The notes under the pieces are model-generated. The model worked only from the letters and a program-made list of their open reading frames with translations. It made no database searches and was not told where the DNA came from. Shown piece after piece: positions 16,646 through 23,508 of a stretch of DNA of 64,000 nucleotides; position 1 is the first letter of the stretch, and each line of letters begins with the position of its first letter. The stretch is from the IMG/VR virus record IMGVR_UViG_3300028840_002431, positions 108,240-172,239 of that record; one strand, given 5' to 3'. The stretch comes from a virus. The translations under genes and the position numbers were made by a program.

Positions 16646-17471
16646 TCCTGTCTTCGTGTTTGGCAGACAATAGATTATACCCTCTGGGCACGCTGTGGTT
16701 AAGTTTTATGAGCACCTTGGCCCGCTGTTCCCAGGACTCGTCGCCCCTAGGGTCGTAGCCACGTACCCTGGACATCCAGAGTCTTACGGTCGTCCCGTCG
16801 ATTATCCTGAAAACCCAACCCCAATATGTCCGGCCGTCCGGAGCATCGAGGTTGTGTTTCACAGGCTGGCTCCCCTCGTAGTACAGCCAGTCAGACCCTA
16901 TGTGCGGCAACTTGGCCGAGCCAATAGCGGCGTTCACATTCGTCTTAATGTTTGTCTTGTTTGAGACCCCCACGCTAGTGACTACGAACAGGGTTGATTT
17001 GTTGACTGTGCTTCGCTTGAAAAAGAAGGGCTTGTGGTAATCCCAAACGCCCTGGACTCTCTCCACGTAATCGATCAGTTCCTTTTCCAGATCCGTCAGG
17101 GTGTCCGGAGCCTCGTCAAACAAGCCTCCCATACTGACATCGTCGTCCATCCACGAAAGGTCTTCGTCCGATTCCTCTGGCTCTGGTTTGGCGGAACCAG
17201 GGTTAACAAAATTCTTGGCCAGCATCCGGTACTCCGTGATCTGGTGTGCGGACGACATGTGTTGAAGATGGTCCAGAAGACCCTCTACCGTCTCTAGGTA
17301 GAAGGTGTCGGCCTTCTTCTCCGTGTCAAAACCCCCGGCTCGAATGTCTTCGTGCAGTGCCCTTAGCTGCCTCGACACACTGTCGGAACTGAGGTCCTTC
17401 CAACTGCACGCGAGCGCCTTTATTAATGTCTTGCCGTACCTCGACCTGGGTCCAGTGTTCTCCTTCGCCAT
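16638..17471 (-). CDS. Hypothetical 277-residue protein
   Basis: GGAGGG is 5 bases before the ATG. The N-terminal half is helical with an acidic patch near residue 105 (EPEESDEDLSWMDDDV). The C-terminal half is beta-rich with several aromatic residues (TYWGWVFRIIDGTTVRLWMS). No catalytic motif seen. It is the last large gene of the minus-strand run 18380-16638. Confidence 0.65.
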   Translation of the reverse strand: MAKENTGPRSRYGKTLIKALACSWKDLSSDSVSRQLRALHEDIRAGGFDTEKKADTFYLETVEGLLDHLQHMSSAHQITEYRMLAKNFVNPGSAKPEPEESDEDLSWMDDDVSMGGLFDEAPDTLTDLEKELIDYVERVQGVWDYHKPFFFKRSTVNKSTLFVVTSVGVSNKTNIKTNVNAAIGSAKLPHIGSDWLYYEGSQPVKHNLDAPDGRTYWGWVFRIIDGTTVRLWMSRVRGYDPRGDESWEQRAKVLIKLNHSVPRGYNLLSAKHEDRMV

Positions 17472-17505
17472 TGCTTCCCTCCATTCACAGATTTCATCTT
17501 CGCTT

Positions 17506-17619
17506 TCATTTCGTTCTTCGCTTCTTCCACAACGTCCAAGCTACACCGCATAAGACGGCAAACAGAAGCGCCCCTTGGACAGCTAGGAGCACCATGGCGG
17601 ACATAACAAGTAATTCCAT
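17506..17619 (-). CDS. 37-residue single-pass membrane protein
   Basis: This frame starts MELLVMSAMVLLAVQGALLF and continues to a basic tail WKKRRTK. It has one hydrophobic segment of about 24 residues followed by positive charge, a classic N-out/C-in small membrane protein. The ATG immediately follows the upstream stop (TAGATG). Possible roles include lysis or membrane stress, but nothing specific supports either. Confidence 0.55.
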   Translation of the reverse strand: MELLVMSAMVLLAVQGALLFAVLCGVAWTLWKKRRTK

Positions 17620-17958
17620 CTATTCTTTTGCCGCGTCTTCCGCTTTCAGGATGTCTAGCCACCTCCGGATCTTGGCAAAATGCTCTTCGTCGCCTCCGTG
17701 CAACATTAGCTGAAACCTAAAACACAACTCAGCGAACCCGGCCCTTATGACGAACAGATAGAACTCGTCCTCTGTCACGCCATCAGGCAATCTGACATTA
17801 AACCTGCCCACGTGGATTTCATCGGAGGCGTCCTCAAAGATAGCTTCGGGCCACTTTCCACGGATCTCCGCCTGTAGCTCCACTCTATGCTCGCCGCCAT
17901 AGACGAGTTCTTCTATAGCTTTAGGTCCGGGTTCAGTAGTTTCGCATGAGGGGCACAT
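17620..17958 (-). CDS. Hypothetical 112-residue protein
   Basis: ATG 17958 has AAGGA 5 bases upstream and lies 46 bases inside the previous gene. The protein begins MCPSCETTEP and continues with acidic alpha/beta sequence (DEIHVGRFNVRLPDGVTEDE). The CxxC near the start could bind metal with other cysteines. Function unknown. Confidence 0.6.
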   Translation of the reverse strand: MCPSCETTEPGPKAIEELVYGGEHRVELQAEIRGKWPEAIFEDASDEIHVGRFNVRLPDGVTEDEFYLFVIRAGFAELCFRFQLMLHGGDEEHFAKIRRWLDILKAEDAAKE

Positions 17959-18143
17959 ACTCGTCCTTTGAAATCCGGGGCTTCAACCTCGTAACTATGT
18001 ACCTCGCAGAGCGGTGCTCCGCACGTTTGTCCTGCCTTCTCACCCCTGAGGGGGTATTCACAACCGATGACCGCCCTGCCGCCACACCGTTTACACGGCG
18101 TTGACGGCTTACGGTCACAAGCAAAAATTGTCACCTTGGTCAT
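17913..18143 (-). CDS. Small zinc-binding protein
   Basis: A 76-residue protein with CKRCGG at residues 17-22, then C at about 28, CGAPLCEVH at 41-49 and CAPH near 63. This layout suggests two zinc sites. The ATG directly follows the upstream stop (TAGATG). It probably binds nucleic acid or protein; no known name. Confidence 0.65.
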   Translation of the reverse strand: MTKVTIFACDRKPSTPCKRCGGRAVIGCEYPLRGEKAGQTCGAPLCEVHSYEVEAPDFKGRVCAPHAKLLNPDLKL

Positions 18144-18380
18144 CTACTCCTCTTTCCGTACGTGATCCCACAAGTTCTTATCAGGGCCTGGAGTCTTTTT
18201 ACGCGACCGTTTCTCTCTTTTTGGGGCGGCCTCTAGGCTTTCGCACTCCCCGGCTGGCCTGACGGTGCCGTAAGAGTCCTTGGCCATCAAAACGCCGTCC
18301 TCGTCAACGAAGATCACTATGTGCCCAACGTCGGGGGTGGTGACGGAAGCGGCAGACTGTTTTCGTAATTGTAACGGCAT
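18144..18380 (-). CDS. Fibre-type head domain joined to LWDHV tail
   Basis: A 78-residue protein with two parts. Residues 1-42 (RKQSAASVTTPDVGHIVIFV, then DSYGTVRPAGE) are the head domain found on the virion fibre genes at 0.2-4.3 kb. After a basic linker (KREKRSRKKTPG) it ends DKNLWDHVRKEE, the tail tag seen on many small proteins from 24 kb onward. It is therefore a physical bridge between the fibre family and the tail-tag family. CGTGTAGGGT lies about 15 bases before the ATG. Confidence 0.7.
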   Translation of the reverse strand: MPLQLRKQSAASVTTPDVGHIVIFVDEDGVLMAKDSYGTVRPAGECESLEAAPKREKRSRKKTPGPDKNLWDHVRKEE

Positions 18381-18394
18381 CCGAACCTATTAAA

Positions 18395-18582
18395 ACCCTA
18401 CACGCCATGTTGCCCCGTGGTCCTCCCAGCTACCAGAACTTAACGACTGGGTAGGGCGACGTGTAGGGGTGGCTTTCGCCTTGCATATAAGGACATCCGA
18501 GCAACGGTCCCACGTGAGCGTTCTTAGGTAGGAATGTTCAGCCTTACATTAGGGAGGAACCGTCGGAAGGAGCCTTATCTCC
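18395..18582 (-). ncRNA. Candidate small RNA 2 or structured leader
   Basis: It starts after GGTGTAGTGT (minus, 18592-18583). Its 3-prime part pairs CCTACACG (18459-18466, read on the minus strand) with CGTGTAGG (18397-18404), followed by GTTTTAAT, a weak terminator. The arrangement repeats the upstream unit. It could end here or read into the gene at 18380, whose own promoter-like CGTGTAGGGT overlaps the stem. Confidence 0.4.
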
Positions 18583-18592
18583 ACACTACACC
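18583..18592 (-). promoter_or_regulatory. GGTGTA-type promoter of small RNA 2
   Basis: Minus strand GGTGTAGTGT immediately after the T-run that ends small RNA 1. Terminator and next promoter are fused. Confidence 0.5.
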
Positions 18593-18697
18593 AAAAAAAA
18601 TTAGAACCCCACGCCACCTAGGCTACCAAAGACAGGGGACGGCGTGGGGGACGAACGTTTGACTCTCTGTCCGGGGGAGCCACGCGCTTGTCGTTAA
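18593..18697 (-). ncRNA. Candidate small RNA 1 with terminator
   Basis: Transcription is expected from GGTGTAGCGT (minus, 18707-18698). The 3-prime part pairs CCCCACGCC (18643-18651) with GGCGTGGGG (18606-18614), nine base pairs, and is followed by TTCTAATTTTTTTT, a good intrinsic terminator. No ribosome binding site or open frame is seen inside. Promoter, stem and U-tract together support a short non-coding RNA; the function is unknown. Confidence 0.5.
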
Positions 18698-18707
18698 ACG
18701 CTACACC
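18698..18707 (-). promoter_or_regulatory. GGTGTA-type promoter of small RNA 1
   Basis: Minus strand GGTGTAGCGT preceded by a run of T. There is no start codon nearby, so this copy seems to serve a non-coding RNA. Confidence 0.5.
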
Positions 18708-18723
18708 AAAAATGGAAAACCCG

Positions 18724-19098
18724 TTACCTCACGCTCTTGTTAGATTCCGTTATCGCCCTTGGCTTACCATCCAACTCTTCCACCTGCTCCGGTGTCCCCC
18801 ATTCTTTCAGCAACGAATAGCACGAGAACCTAGGCCCGTACGCGCTGTTGATCATCCAATGAGCAAGTTGATAGTAAGGCACCTGGATATCAGCCGAACA
18901 TATCTCGACGTGTTTTGGGTGGTGTTCTCGCATGTGGGTGTCCAGCCTGTTGGGGAACAACCAATTGACCTCGCCCGAACACTGGTAAGAAGTTGCGTGG
19001 TTTTTGAGAAACCACTTGATGAACAATGTTGCGGCCAACCGTATATACCACGGGGCTTTGATCCAATCATTGCCGTCGATAACAAGCTCTTGGGCCAT
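18724..19098 (-). CDS. Hypothetical 124-residue protein
   Basis: ATG 19098 with GGATAGG upstream is preferred over a longer frame. The protein has a hydrophobic patch (WYIRLAATLFIKWFLKNHA near residue 20) and His-rich HMREHHPKHVEI near residue 60. It may associate with membranes or bind metal. It follows the deoxyribosyltransferase-like gene after 2 bases, so co-expression is likely. Confidence 0.65.
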   Translation of the reverse strand: MAQELVIDGNDWIKAPWYIRLAATLFIKWFLKNHATSYQCSGEVNWLFPNRLDTHMREHHPKHVEICSADIQVPYYQLAHWMINSAYGPRFSCYSLLKEWGTPEQVEELDGKPRAITESNKSVR

Positions 19099-19100
19099 GC

Positions 19101-19556
19101 CTATCCTATTGAGAGATTCCCGCCTGGGTAATCTTCGATGAGTTGATCCATATCTGAGTAAGCTTTGAGGTCCCACTCTTCGGCGTGCTTTTCCTCGCCG
19201 TCGGCCCCGGAACTCTCCCCAGGAATCCGGAATATGACATTACAGGTTTCCAGCCATTCGAGGTCGAGCGCGGTCCAGAACTCCCGCTCCCTAGGCCGGA
19301 TGAGGTCCCAGAAGAAGTAGAGGTGTGGGAGAAAGACCAGGAATCCGGCGTCCCGTAACTGTTCTGCCACCTGAACGGCGTTCCGGATGTTATTGCCCAT
19401 ACTGCCGGACGAAAACATCGGCCCGGCTACGAAAACCTTACACTTATTGTTGAGATCCACCCGCTGGCGAAGCTTGTCCTTCGTCGTGGTCAAATCCTTT
19501 TTGAGCCGTTCGATTTCCTCGATCAGTTCGCTTCTACCTACCGACGCATAGTCCAT
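19101..19556 (-). CDS. Nucleoside deoxyribosyltransferase-like protein
   Basis: A 151-residue protein. After a 35-residue coiled-coil start (ELIEEIERLKKDLTTTKDKL), the core KCKVFVAGPMFSSGSMGNNI and AVQVAEQLRDAGFLVFLPH matches the Rossmann-like start of nucleoside 2-deoxyribosyltransferases and the DUF4406 group. Those enzymes cleave or exchange bases on deoxynucleosides. Later residues (WLETCNVIFRIPGESSGAD) fit the second half with the acidic catalytic region. It may salvage or degrade nucleotides with dcd and the HAD enzymes. Confidence 0.65.
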   Translation of the reverse strand: MDYASVGRSELIEEIERLKKDLTTTKDKLRQRVDLNNKCKVFVAGPMFSSGSMGNNIRNAVQVAEQLRDAGFLVFLPHLYFFWDLIRPREREFWTALDLEWLETCNVIFRIPGESSGADGEEKHAEEWDLKAYSDMDQLIEDYPGGNLSIG

Positions 19557-19599
19557 ACCCTTGAATACACCGAAATTCCTTCGATTGGTTCCTATGGGT

Positions 19600-19848
19600 A
19601 TGAGCTATTCTTACGACCACAGAACCGCCCGCAAGGCCCCCAAGCTGCCCAGAGGGAAATGGGAGGTCGGGGGTAAAACCGTCGCTAACGAGAAAGCCGC
19701 GATCCAAGCGGCTGTCCAACAATCCATGAGCGGGGGTGGTAAGACCGTCAAGATCTACGAACAGAGAGATGCGGTCGGCGGTGTGGAAGGCACCCGTGGC
19801 TACAGCGTCACAGTTAAAAGTATCTCCAGAAAAGCTCCGAGACGGTGA
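19600..19848 (+). CDS. YSYDHR-start protein 1
   Basis: An 82-residue basic protein beginning MSYSYDHRTARKAPKLPR. The first seven residues recur at the starts of genes at 22709, 38826 and 40955. The rest, with GGKTVANEKAAIQAAVQQS, resembles a small alpha/beta domain. The start follows ATGGGT with no standard SD. Coupled to the next gene by GTGA. Confidence 0.65.
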   Translation: MSYSYDHRTARKAPKLPRGKWEVGGKTVANEKAAIQAAVQQSMSGGGKTVKIYEQRDAVGGVEGTRGYSVTVKSISRKAPRR

Positions 19849-20111
19849 GCACACGGAAATATCAACGGAAGTGGCCCAACCTGAGCCTGAAGGCCAACGC
19901 TATCAAAAGCGCCTTGTCGGACGGCCGTACCACCGTTTACGTGAAAGGGCGGACCGACCGTATCCGCCCCCAGCTAAGGGCCGTCGGAGCGAAATGGATT
20001 GGGGTCCAACGGGCTTGGGCCATGAGTACAGACGCCGCTGACGAACTATTCGAGAAGCTAGACACTTTGGAGACCGAGAGGACAGCGGCGTATTCATACG
20101 ATCGTCGATAA
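19845..20111 (+). CDS. Small protein ending in YSYDRR
   Basis: An 88-residue protein starting at GTG 19845, overlapping the upstream stop. The middle (RTDRIRPQLRAVGAKWIGVQ) resembles short domains of the DUF5710 type that contain a GAKW/GARW core, but this is weak. The C-terminus AAYSYDRR is the same tag that sits at the N-terminus of its neighbour, suggesting a portable peptide. Confidence 0.65.
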   Translation: MSTRKYQRKWPNLSLKANAIKSALSDGRTTVYVKGRTDRIRPQLRAVGAKWIGVQRAWAMSTDAADELFEKLDTLETERTAAYSYDRR

Positions 20112-20166
20112 CACTCCCAGGTGTAGAGTTTCTATCGGACACCGGTAATGAATGAGGAGGAATGTT

Positions 20167-20997
20167 ATGGGCGAGTACCGCTGGAAACAAAAAGGCTCCG
20201 AGGTCGTAAAGCTTCAAGACGCTCTCATAGCCAAAGGGTATTCTTTACCCAAGTACGGGGCCGACGGAGACCTGGGTAAAGAGACGTGGAGTAAGGTTGA
20301 AGCCTACGCCAAAGTAGACCAGTTCCCGACGAACAAACCGTTACCGTTAGAGGTGACGGACGAGATACTGGGCATCAAGAGTGAGCCGCCCGGAGATTTC
20401 GACTACCCCGAAGGCTATGTCAGAGTGGACGGGGACCCCAACGATAACCACGGGACACGCTCGTGGACTCAAATCAACACCATCATGATCCACCAGACGG
20501 GCGTCTGGATGACCGACACCCCAGAGCGTTTCAAGACATTGAATGCTCACGTTGGCATCCTGAAGAACCACGAAACACCTATCGTTCAGACGCAGCCCCT
20601 GACAGCCTACTGCTACCACGGGAATGAAGCCAACAAGTTCACCATCGGCATCGAGATCAATGGAGCCTTCCCCGGACTCATAAAGCGCTACGACTCAGAA
20701 AAACATTCAGCCGAAGGTCCGTCAGCCGGTCAGATCGAATCGACCCGTAGGTGCCTCCAATGGCTCATGGACGAAATCGAGGCCCATGGCGGTAAGATTC
20801 AACACATCATACCGCACCGGGTTTCCAACGACACTCGAAGAGGAGATCCCGGAGAGGTTGCCTGGAAGGCTATCGGTGTTTGGGCGCAACAGGAGTTGGG
20901 TCTAACTGATATGGGGCCGGGATGGACGATTGGAGATGGGACTCCGATCCCGTACGAATGGGACGGCCGACCCGTCTACAAGAAGTACAAGTACTAG
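20167..20997 (+). CDS. Endolysin: peptidoglycan-binding plus N-acetylmuramoyl-L-alanine amidase
   Basis: A 276-residue enzyme with AGGAGG 6 bases before ATG 20167. Residues 1-55 are a peptidoglycan-binding domain (GSEVVKLQDALIAKGYSLPK, then YGADGDLGKETWSKVEAY). Residues about 95-240 are an Amidase_2-type domain: MIHQTG near residue 105, the Zn-ligand region YCYHGNEANKFTIGIEING near 150 and IIPHRVSND near 218. It is predicted to cleave the amide between MurNAc and L-Ala, lysing the host. There is no signal peptide, so it would rely on a holin. No holin is identified with confidence nearby. Confidence 0.85.
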   Translation: MGEYRWKQKGSEVVKLQDALIAKGYSLPKYGADGDLGKETWSKVEAYAKVDQFPTNKPLPLEVTDEILGIKSEPPGDFDYPEGYVRVDGDPNDNHGTRSWTQINTIMIHQTGVWMTDTPERFKTLNAHVGILKNHETPIVQTQPLTAYCYHGNEANKFTIGIEINGAFPGLIKRYDSEKHSAEGPSAGQIESTRRCLQWLMDEIEAHGGKIQHIIPHRVSNDTRRGDPGEVAWKAIGVWAQQELGLTDMGPGWTIGDGTPIPYEWDGRPVYKKYKY

Positions 20998-21188
20998 ACT
21001 TCTTCCCACCCCTTCTTGAGACACGTTCTCTTATGCAGAACATGAAGCTCCTCACGCGGGATCTTCATGTCAAGGAGGGCTAACATCAACGCTGTGCTCA
21101 GTTCTTCTTTCGACTGACAGGCGTTGAATAAGCGTTCGAGGCCGTCGTACCGGTCCCGGTCAGATGGTTGATAGTCGTCTCCATACAT
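20994..21188 (-). CDS. Small acidic helical protein
   Basis: A 64-residue protein convergent with the endolysin, overlapping it by 4 bases. It is mainly helical (YDGLERLFNACQSKEELSTA). GGTGTAGTGC ends 6 bases before the ATG, implying a leaderless message. A structured RNA element lies 31 bases upstream of the start. Function unknown. Confidence 0.6.
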   Translation of the reverse strand: MYGDDYQPSDRDRYDGLERLFNACQSKEELSTALMLALLDMKIPREELHVLHKRTCLKKGWEEV

Positions 21189-21276
21189 ACAGGAGCACTA
21201 CACCACCTGTTAGTAGAGCCGGTGTCCGCCAAAAACCTCCTGGCAAACCGGCGACCCAGGAGCGAAAGGACAGCAT
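21160..21276 (-). CDS. Possible 38-residue membrane protein
   Basis: The open frame begins MLSFRSWVAGLPGGFWRTPA and includes LLTGGVVLLYVWRR, one hydrophobic segment then positive charge. It overlaps the next gene by 29 bases in another frame and coincides with a structured RNA element, so it may not be translated. Confidence 0.25.
   Translation of the reverse strand: MLSFRSWVAGLPGGFWRTPALLTGGVVLLYVWRRLSTI
21195..21204 (-). promoter_or_regulatory. GGTGTA-type -10 element
   Basis: Minus strand GGTGTAGTGC followed by six bases and ATG 21188. Confidence 0.5.
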
Positions 21277-21344
21277 GTGAGGTAAAAGAGGTAGCACACG
21301 ATACCCGAGGCCCCCTCACACGCTAACGCCTTGACGGAAACGCC
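21219..21344 (-). ncRNA. Structured RNA element, copy 1, ending in H-type pseudoknot
   Basis: Minus-strand RNA of about 126 bases. The 5-prime GGCGTTTCCG is shared with copy 2. A ten-pair stem GCGTGTGAGG/CCTCACATGC encloses a GGTA/TACC hairpin. The 3-prime part is a classic pseudoknot: CTCCTGG, loop GTCG, CCGGT, TTG, CCAGGAG, 13-base loop ending TTGGCGGAC, ACCGG. Copy 2 at 23.4 kb keeps the pairing with different bases. It could be a cis regulator or an independent RNA. Confidence 0.6.
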
Positions 21345-21384
21345 TTTTACTTAGCCGGGCCTCTTCGCACGAAGCACAAAGATA

Positions 21385-22137
21385 CTAACCGTTCGCCTTC
21401 ACGTCAACAGCGACCTTGCTCAACTTTATGGTCGCCGTACAGAACGGCTCTTTTGCGTCAAGTTTCAACTCGACGACCTCCACACCCGACATCTTTTCGC
21501 CATCCGGTCCATACACTTCCGCGTCTACTGCCCGCCCAGTGGGACAAACAACTCGATATGATTGGGTCTTTTCTGACACACCCATAACCTCCTTGAAAAG
21601 CAAATTGGGGTCTCCCGGCTCGATCTCCTCCTCAGGCTCGTTGGGGTCAGGCCATACCTGTTCCCCGTGAAGAGTCAGAACGCACCGCAGTTGTTTCAGA
21701 ACCTTATCGACTCTCTCGTCTTCCAAGGATAGGAGGGCAACCATCGTGCAGAACCCGTAGTCCACGTACCCCTGGCTCTGCTCGTATTCATACTCTTTGC
21801 CTCTGAGAGCGAATCGTACCGGAGGTAACGTGGAGACCCCTACCGGACCGGACCAACTGGTTGGCCCGGTAGGCCCTACCGGTCCCGTGGGTCCCGTCGA
21901 GCCAGTTGCTCCGTCGAAGCCTCGTTCAAAGGAGACCGAGACTCCCGTATCTCCCCCCTCTTCTTCCACGGTCTGGATCGTCTCTAGAATATCGTTAACT
22001 CTCTCCCTAAGCTCTTCTTCGAGGGTCGGCTCGCTAAAGACGGTGTCATCGGGAACTTCTTCTAGCGGCTCCATCCGCACAAGATCCCGCAAACGATCCA
22101 GGGGAGTGTCTTCGTTATTGTCTTCGGGCGGGGGCAT
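21385..22137 (-). CDS. Protein with short collagen-like tract
   Basis: A 250-residue protein. Residues 1-60 are strongly acidic and helical (EDNNEDTPLDRLRDLVRMEP). Near residues 75-93 are GATGSTGPTGPVGPTGPT triplets. The C-terminal 150 residues form an unassigned domain with a few cysteines. It lacks the shared head domain of the fibre genes at 0.2-4.3 kb. It could be a virion decoration protein. GGTGTAGGTT lies 6 bases before the ATG. Confidence 0.7.
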   Translation of the reverse strand: MPPPEDNNEDTPLDRLRDLVRMEPLEEVPDDTVFSEPTLEEELRERVNDILETIQTVEEEGGDTGVSVSFERGFDGATGSTGPTGPVGPTGPTSWSGPVGVSTLPPVRFALRGKEYEYEQSQGYVDYGFCTMVALLSLEDERVDKVLKQLRCVLTLHGEQVWPDPNEPEEEIEPGDPNLLFKEVMGVSEKTQSYRVVCPTGRAVDAEVYGPDGEKMSGVEVVELKLDAKEPFCTATIKLSKVAVDVKANG

Positions 22138-22143
22138 TTGAGT

Positions 22144-22153
22144 AACCTACACC
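22144..22153 (-). promoter_or_regulatory. GGTGTA-type -10 element
   Basis: Minus strand GGTGTAGGTT before ATG 22137. It is back to back with the plus-strand copy at 22166-22175. Confidence 0.55.
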
Positions 22154-22165
22154 AAAAGTAGTTTC

Positions 22166-22175
22166 GGTGTACTTT
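22166..22175 (+). promoter_or_regulatory. GGTGTA-type -10 element
   Basis: GGTGTACTTT followed by five bases and ATG 22181, a textbook spacing for this motif in the window. Confidence 0.6.
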
Positions 22176-22180
22176 AGAGC

Positions 22181-22411
22181 ATGGGCCGTCCAAGAGCTAA
22201 CGAAATGGTTGAACTCCGAAAACCGTCATCGCTCTTCCCTGCCGACACCAGATGGAAAGTAACGGCCCGGTATACCGTACAAGTCAGCCCGAGAAAGAAT
22301 CTCGATTGCGTCCGCGTCCACGGTTACTTCGGCAACGGGTACACACTGCACCTGAGCGAGGCAGAGTTCAAGCGCCTATTCAAGAAAGAACATGCACGTT
22401 CTAAAAGGTAA
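22181..22411 (+). CDS. Small basic hypothetical protein
   Basis: A 76-residue protein, beta-rich in the middle (TRWKVTARYTVQVSPRKN) with a helical basic C-terminus (EAEFKRLFKKEHARSKR). It overlaps the next gene by 20 bases. No family recognised. Confidence 0.65.
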   Translation: MGRPRANEMVELRKPSSLFPADTRWKVTARYTVQVSPRKNLDCVRVHGYFGNGYTLHLSEAEFKRLFKKEHARSKR

Positions 22412-22682
22412 ATACCGGCACTTCAAAGGTGGAGAGTACCTTGTTATCGGGGAAGCCCGACACTCTGAGACGGGCGAAGACCTCGTAATCTACTGCGAGA
22501 CCCACGGCCAGGAACGGACATGGGCCAGACCCAAACACATGTTCTTTGAGAAAGTCGAATTTGACACTCCCAACGGCCGAGCACGGCAACAACGATTCGT
22601 CTACGTTGGGGACGATATGAGAAAAGAGTACGACTTCGAGAACATGGAAGGCGAGGCGAACCCATTCGCAAGGAAGCGTTAG
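22392..22682 (+). CDS. DUF1653-like protein
   Basis: A 96-residue protein. The segment YRHFKGGEYLVIGEARHSET, then EDLVIY and RPKHMFFEKVEF, matches the pattern of DUF1653, a small beta-barrel family common in bacteria and phages with no firm function. The C-terminal 30 residues are extra. It is translated from inside the end of the preceding gene. Confidence 0.75.
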   Translation: MHVLKGKYRHFKGGEYLVIGEARHSETGEDLVIYCETHGQERTWARPKHMFFEKVEFDTPNGRARQQRFVYVGDDMRKEYDFENMEGEANPFARKR

Positions 22683-22708
22683 GAACCTTTTAATGGCCCC
22701 CCAAGGGT

Positions 22709-22924
22709 ATGGTGTATTCCTACGACCGGCGCGTAGGCTTCTTCCCTCCCCCACGAGACGTACGGGAGTGGTGGAGAAAACTCCCTCGACGCCTTCAAAG
22801 AACCGTGGTCCGGGAACTACGGCTTAGCTCCCACGACATGGATGACTGGGACGAGGTGGACTGGGAGACCCTCACGGATTATTACACCCGCACGGAAGTA
22901 GGAACTCGCGGCCGACAACGCTAA
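22709..22924 (+). CDS. YSYDRR-start protein 2
   Basis: A 71-residue protein beginning MVYSYDRRVGFFPPPRDV, carrying the terminal tag shared with genes at 19600, 38826 and 40955. The rest has a basic helix (RRLQRTVVRELRLSS) followed by an acidic stretch (MDDWDEVDWETL). The start follows CCAAGGGT directly. Function unknown. Confidence 0.65.
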   Translation: MVYSYDRRVGFFPPPRDVREWWRKLPRRLQRTVVRELRLSSHDMDDWDEVDWETLTDYYTRTEVGTRGRQR

Positions 22925-23358
22925 CTGTCCTTGAGACAGTCGTACAGAGTTATCTGCACCGCTGGGACTTCAATCCCACGGATGAAATTCAGACAGTTGC
23001 CGAAGTTGTTAGCGTCGGTCGTATTTGTATAAGGGTAGTGGTTCTTAAACCACTCCCGCACCATGCTATGGTCCACGATCAAACTCGTGGCTTCGAAAAA
23101 AGCAACGAGAAGCCCGTTGAGCCTCACGAACTCGAACTCGACCATAATGGCAGTCTTGGACTTCCGAAGGCTTAGCTGCCCGACCTGGATGAAGAAACCA
23201 GGAAGTTTCGCCTCTTCCCACTCGACGTACCCCTGTCTCTTATTCTCTTGCCACAGAAGATGCCGCTCGCACCTCGTGGCCTCCACGAAATAGACAACGT
23301 CGTCGAGCACAGAAGTGTCAACATCGACCAGCGATACTGTAACGTTGTCTACAGGCAT
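22921..23358 (-). CDS. Hypothetical 145-residue protein
   Basis: I prefer ATG 23358 over GTG 23421 because the conserved structured RNA ends 8 bases before it and would otherwise be coding. The protein is beta-rich (VDNVTVSLVDVDTSVLDDVV) with a hydrophobic centre and ends ITLYDCLKDS, reminiscent of the LWDHLKD tail. Its promoter is probably GGTGTAATAT at 23518-23509, giving a leader of about 145 bases. Confidence 0.6.
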   Translation of the reverse strand: MPVDNVTVSLVDVDTSVLDDVVYFVEATRCERHLLWQENKRQGYVEWEEAKLPGFFIQVGQLSLRKSKTAIMVEFEFVRLNGLLVAFFEATSLIVDHSMVREWFKNHYPYTNTTDANNFGNCLNFIRGIEVPAVQITLYDCLKDS

Positions 23359-23365
23359 TGATTTA

Positions 23366-23487
23366 CCGGTGTCCGCCAATTGCCCTGGCAGACCGGCGAT
23401 CCAGGGTTGAGGTTTGTACACGGTGTCACAAACAGGGGGTGACTAACCCTTGAGGCCCACCGGTACGAACGCATCAGCGGAAACGTC
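23366..23487 (-). ncRNA. Structured RNA element, copy 2, in the leader of the 23358 gene
   Basis: About 122 bases. It shares CGTTTCCG, GCGTT, GGGCCTC and the 3-prime pseudoknot with copy 1. The pseudoknot is CCCTGG, loop ATCG, CCGGT, CTG, CCAGGG, 12-base loop ending TTGGCGGAC, ACCGG. One pair in the first stem changes from U-A to C-G relative to copy 1, and the upstream stem (GTACCGGTG with CACCG-GTAC) is rebuilt with different bases. It ends 8 bases before ATG 23358, so it may control translation. Confidence 0.6.
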
Positions 23488-23508
23488 AAATCGCACGGCC
23501 TCGTCAAT

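Larger units (their letters stand above)
18381..18723. other. Gene-free region with two tandem small-RNA candidates
   Basis: No convincing gene. On the minus strand it contains two GGTGTAG promoters (18707 and 18592), each followed by a strong long-range stem, described in the separate ncRNA entries. The second unit runs into the leader of the gene at 18380. Confidence 0.6.

Noticed and set aside
18688-19131. A 147-codon plus-strand frame
   Set aside because: It is antisense to the 18724-19098 gene, which starts 2 bases after a coupled upstream gene with an SD.
21219-21285. An HDV-like ribozyme on the plus strand (GCCGGT, GTCC, GCC..GGC, ACCGGC, GCGAAAGGAC)
   Set aside because: The second copy lacks the GGAC strand needed for the P2 helix, and the minus-strand pseudoknot explains both copies better.
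21219-23409. A preQ1 riboswitch, suggested by CTGGGTCGC near the pseudoknot
   Set aside because: The A-rich loop and the ligand-binding residues of preQ1-I are missing; only the general pseudoknot type agrees.
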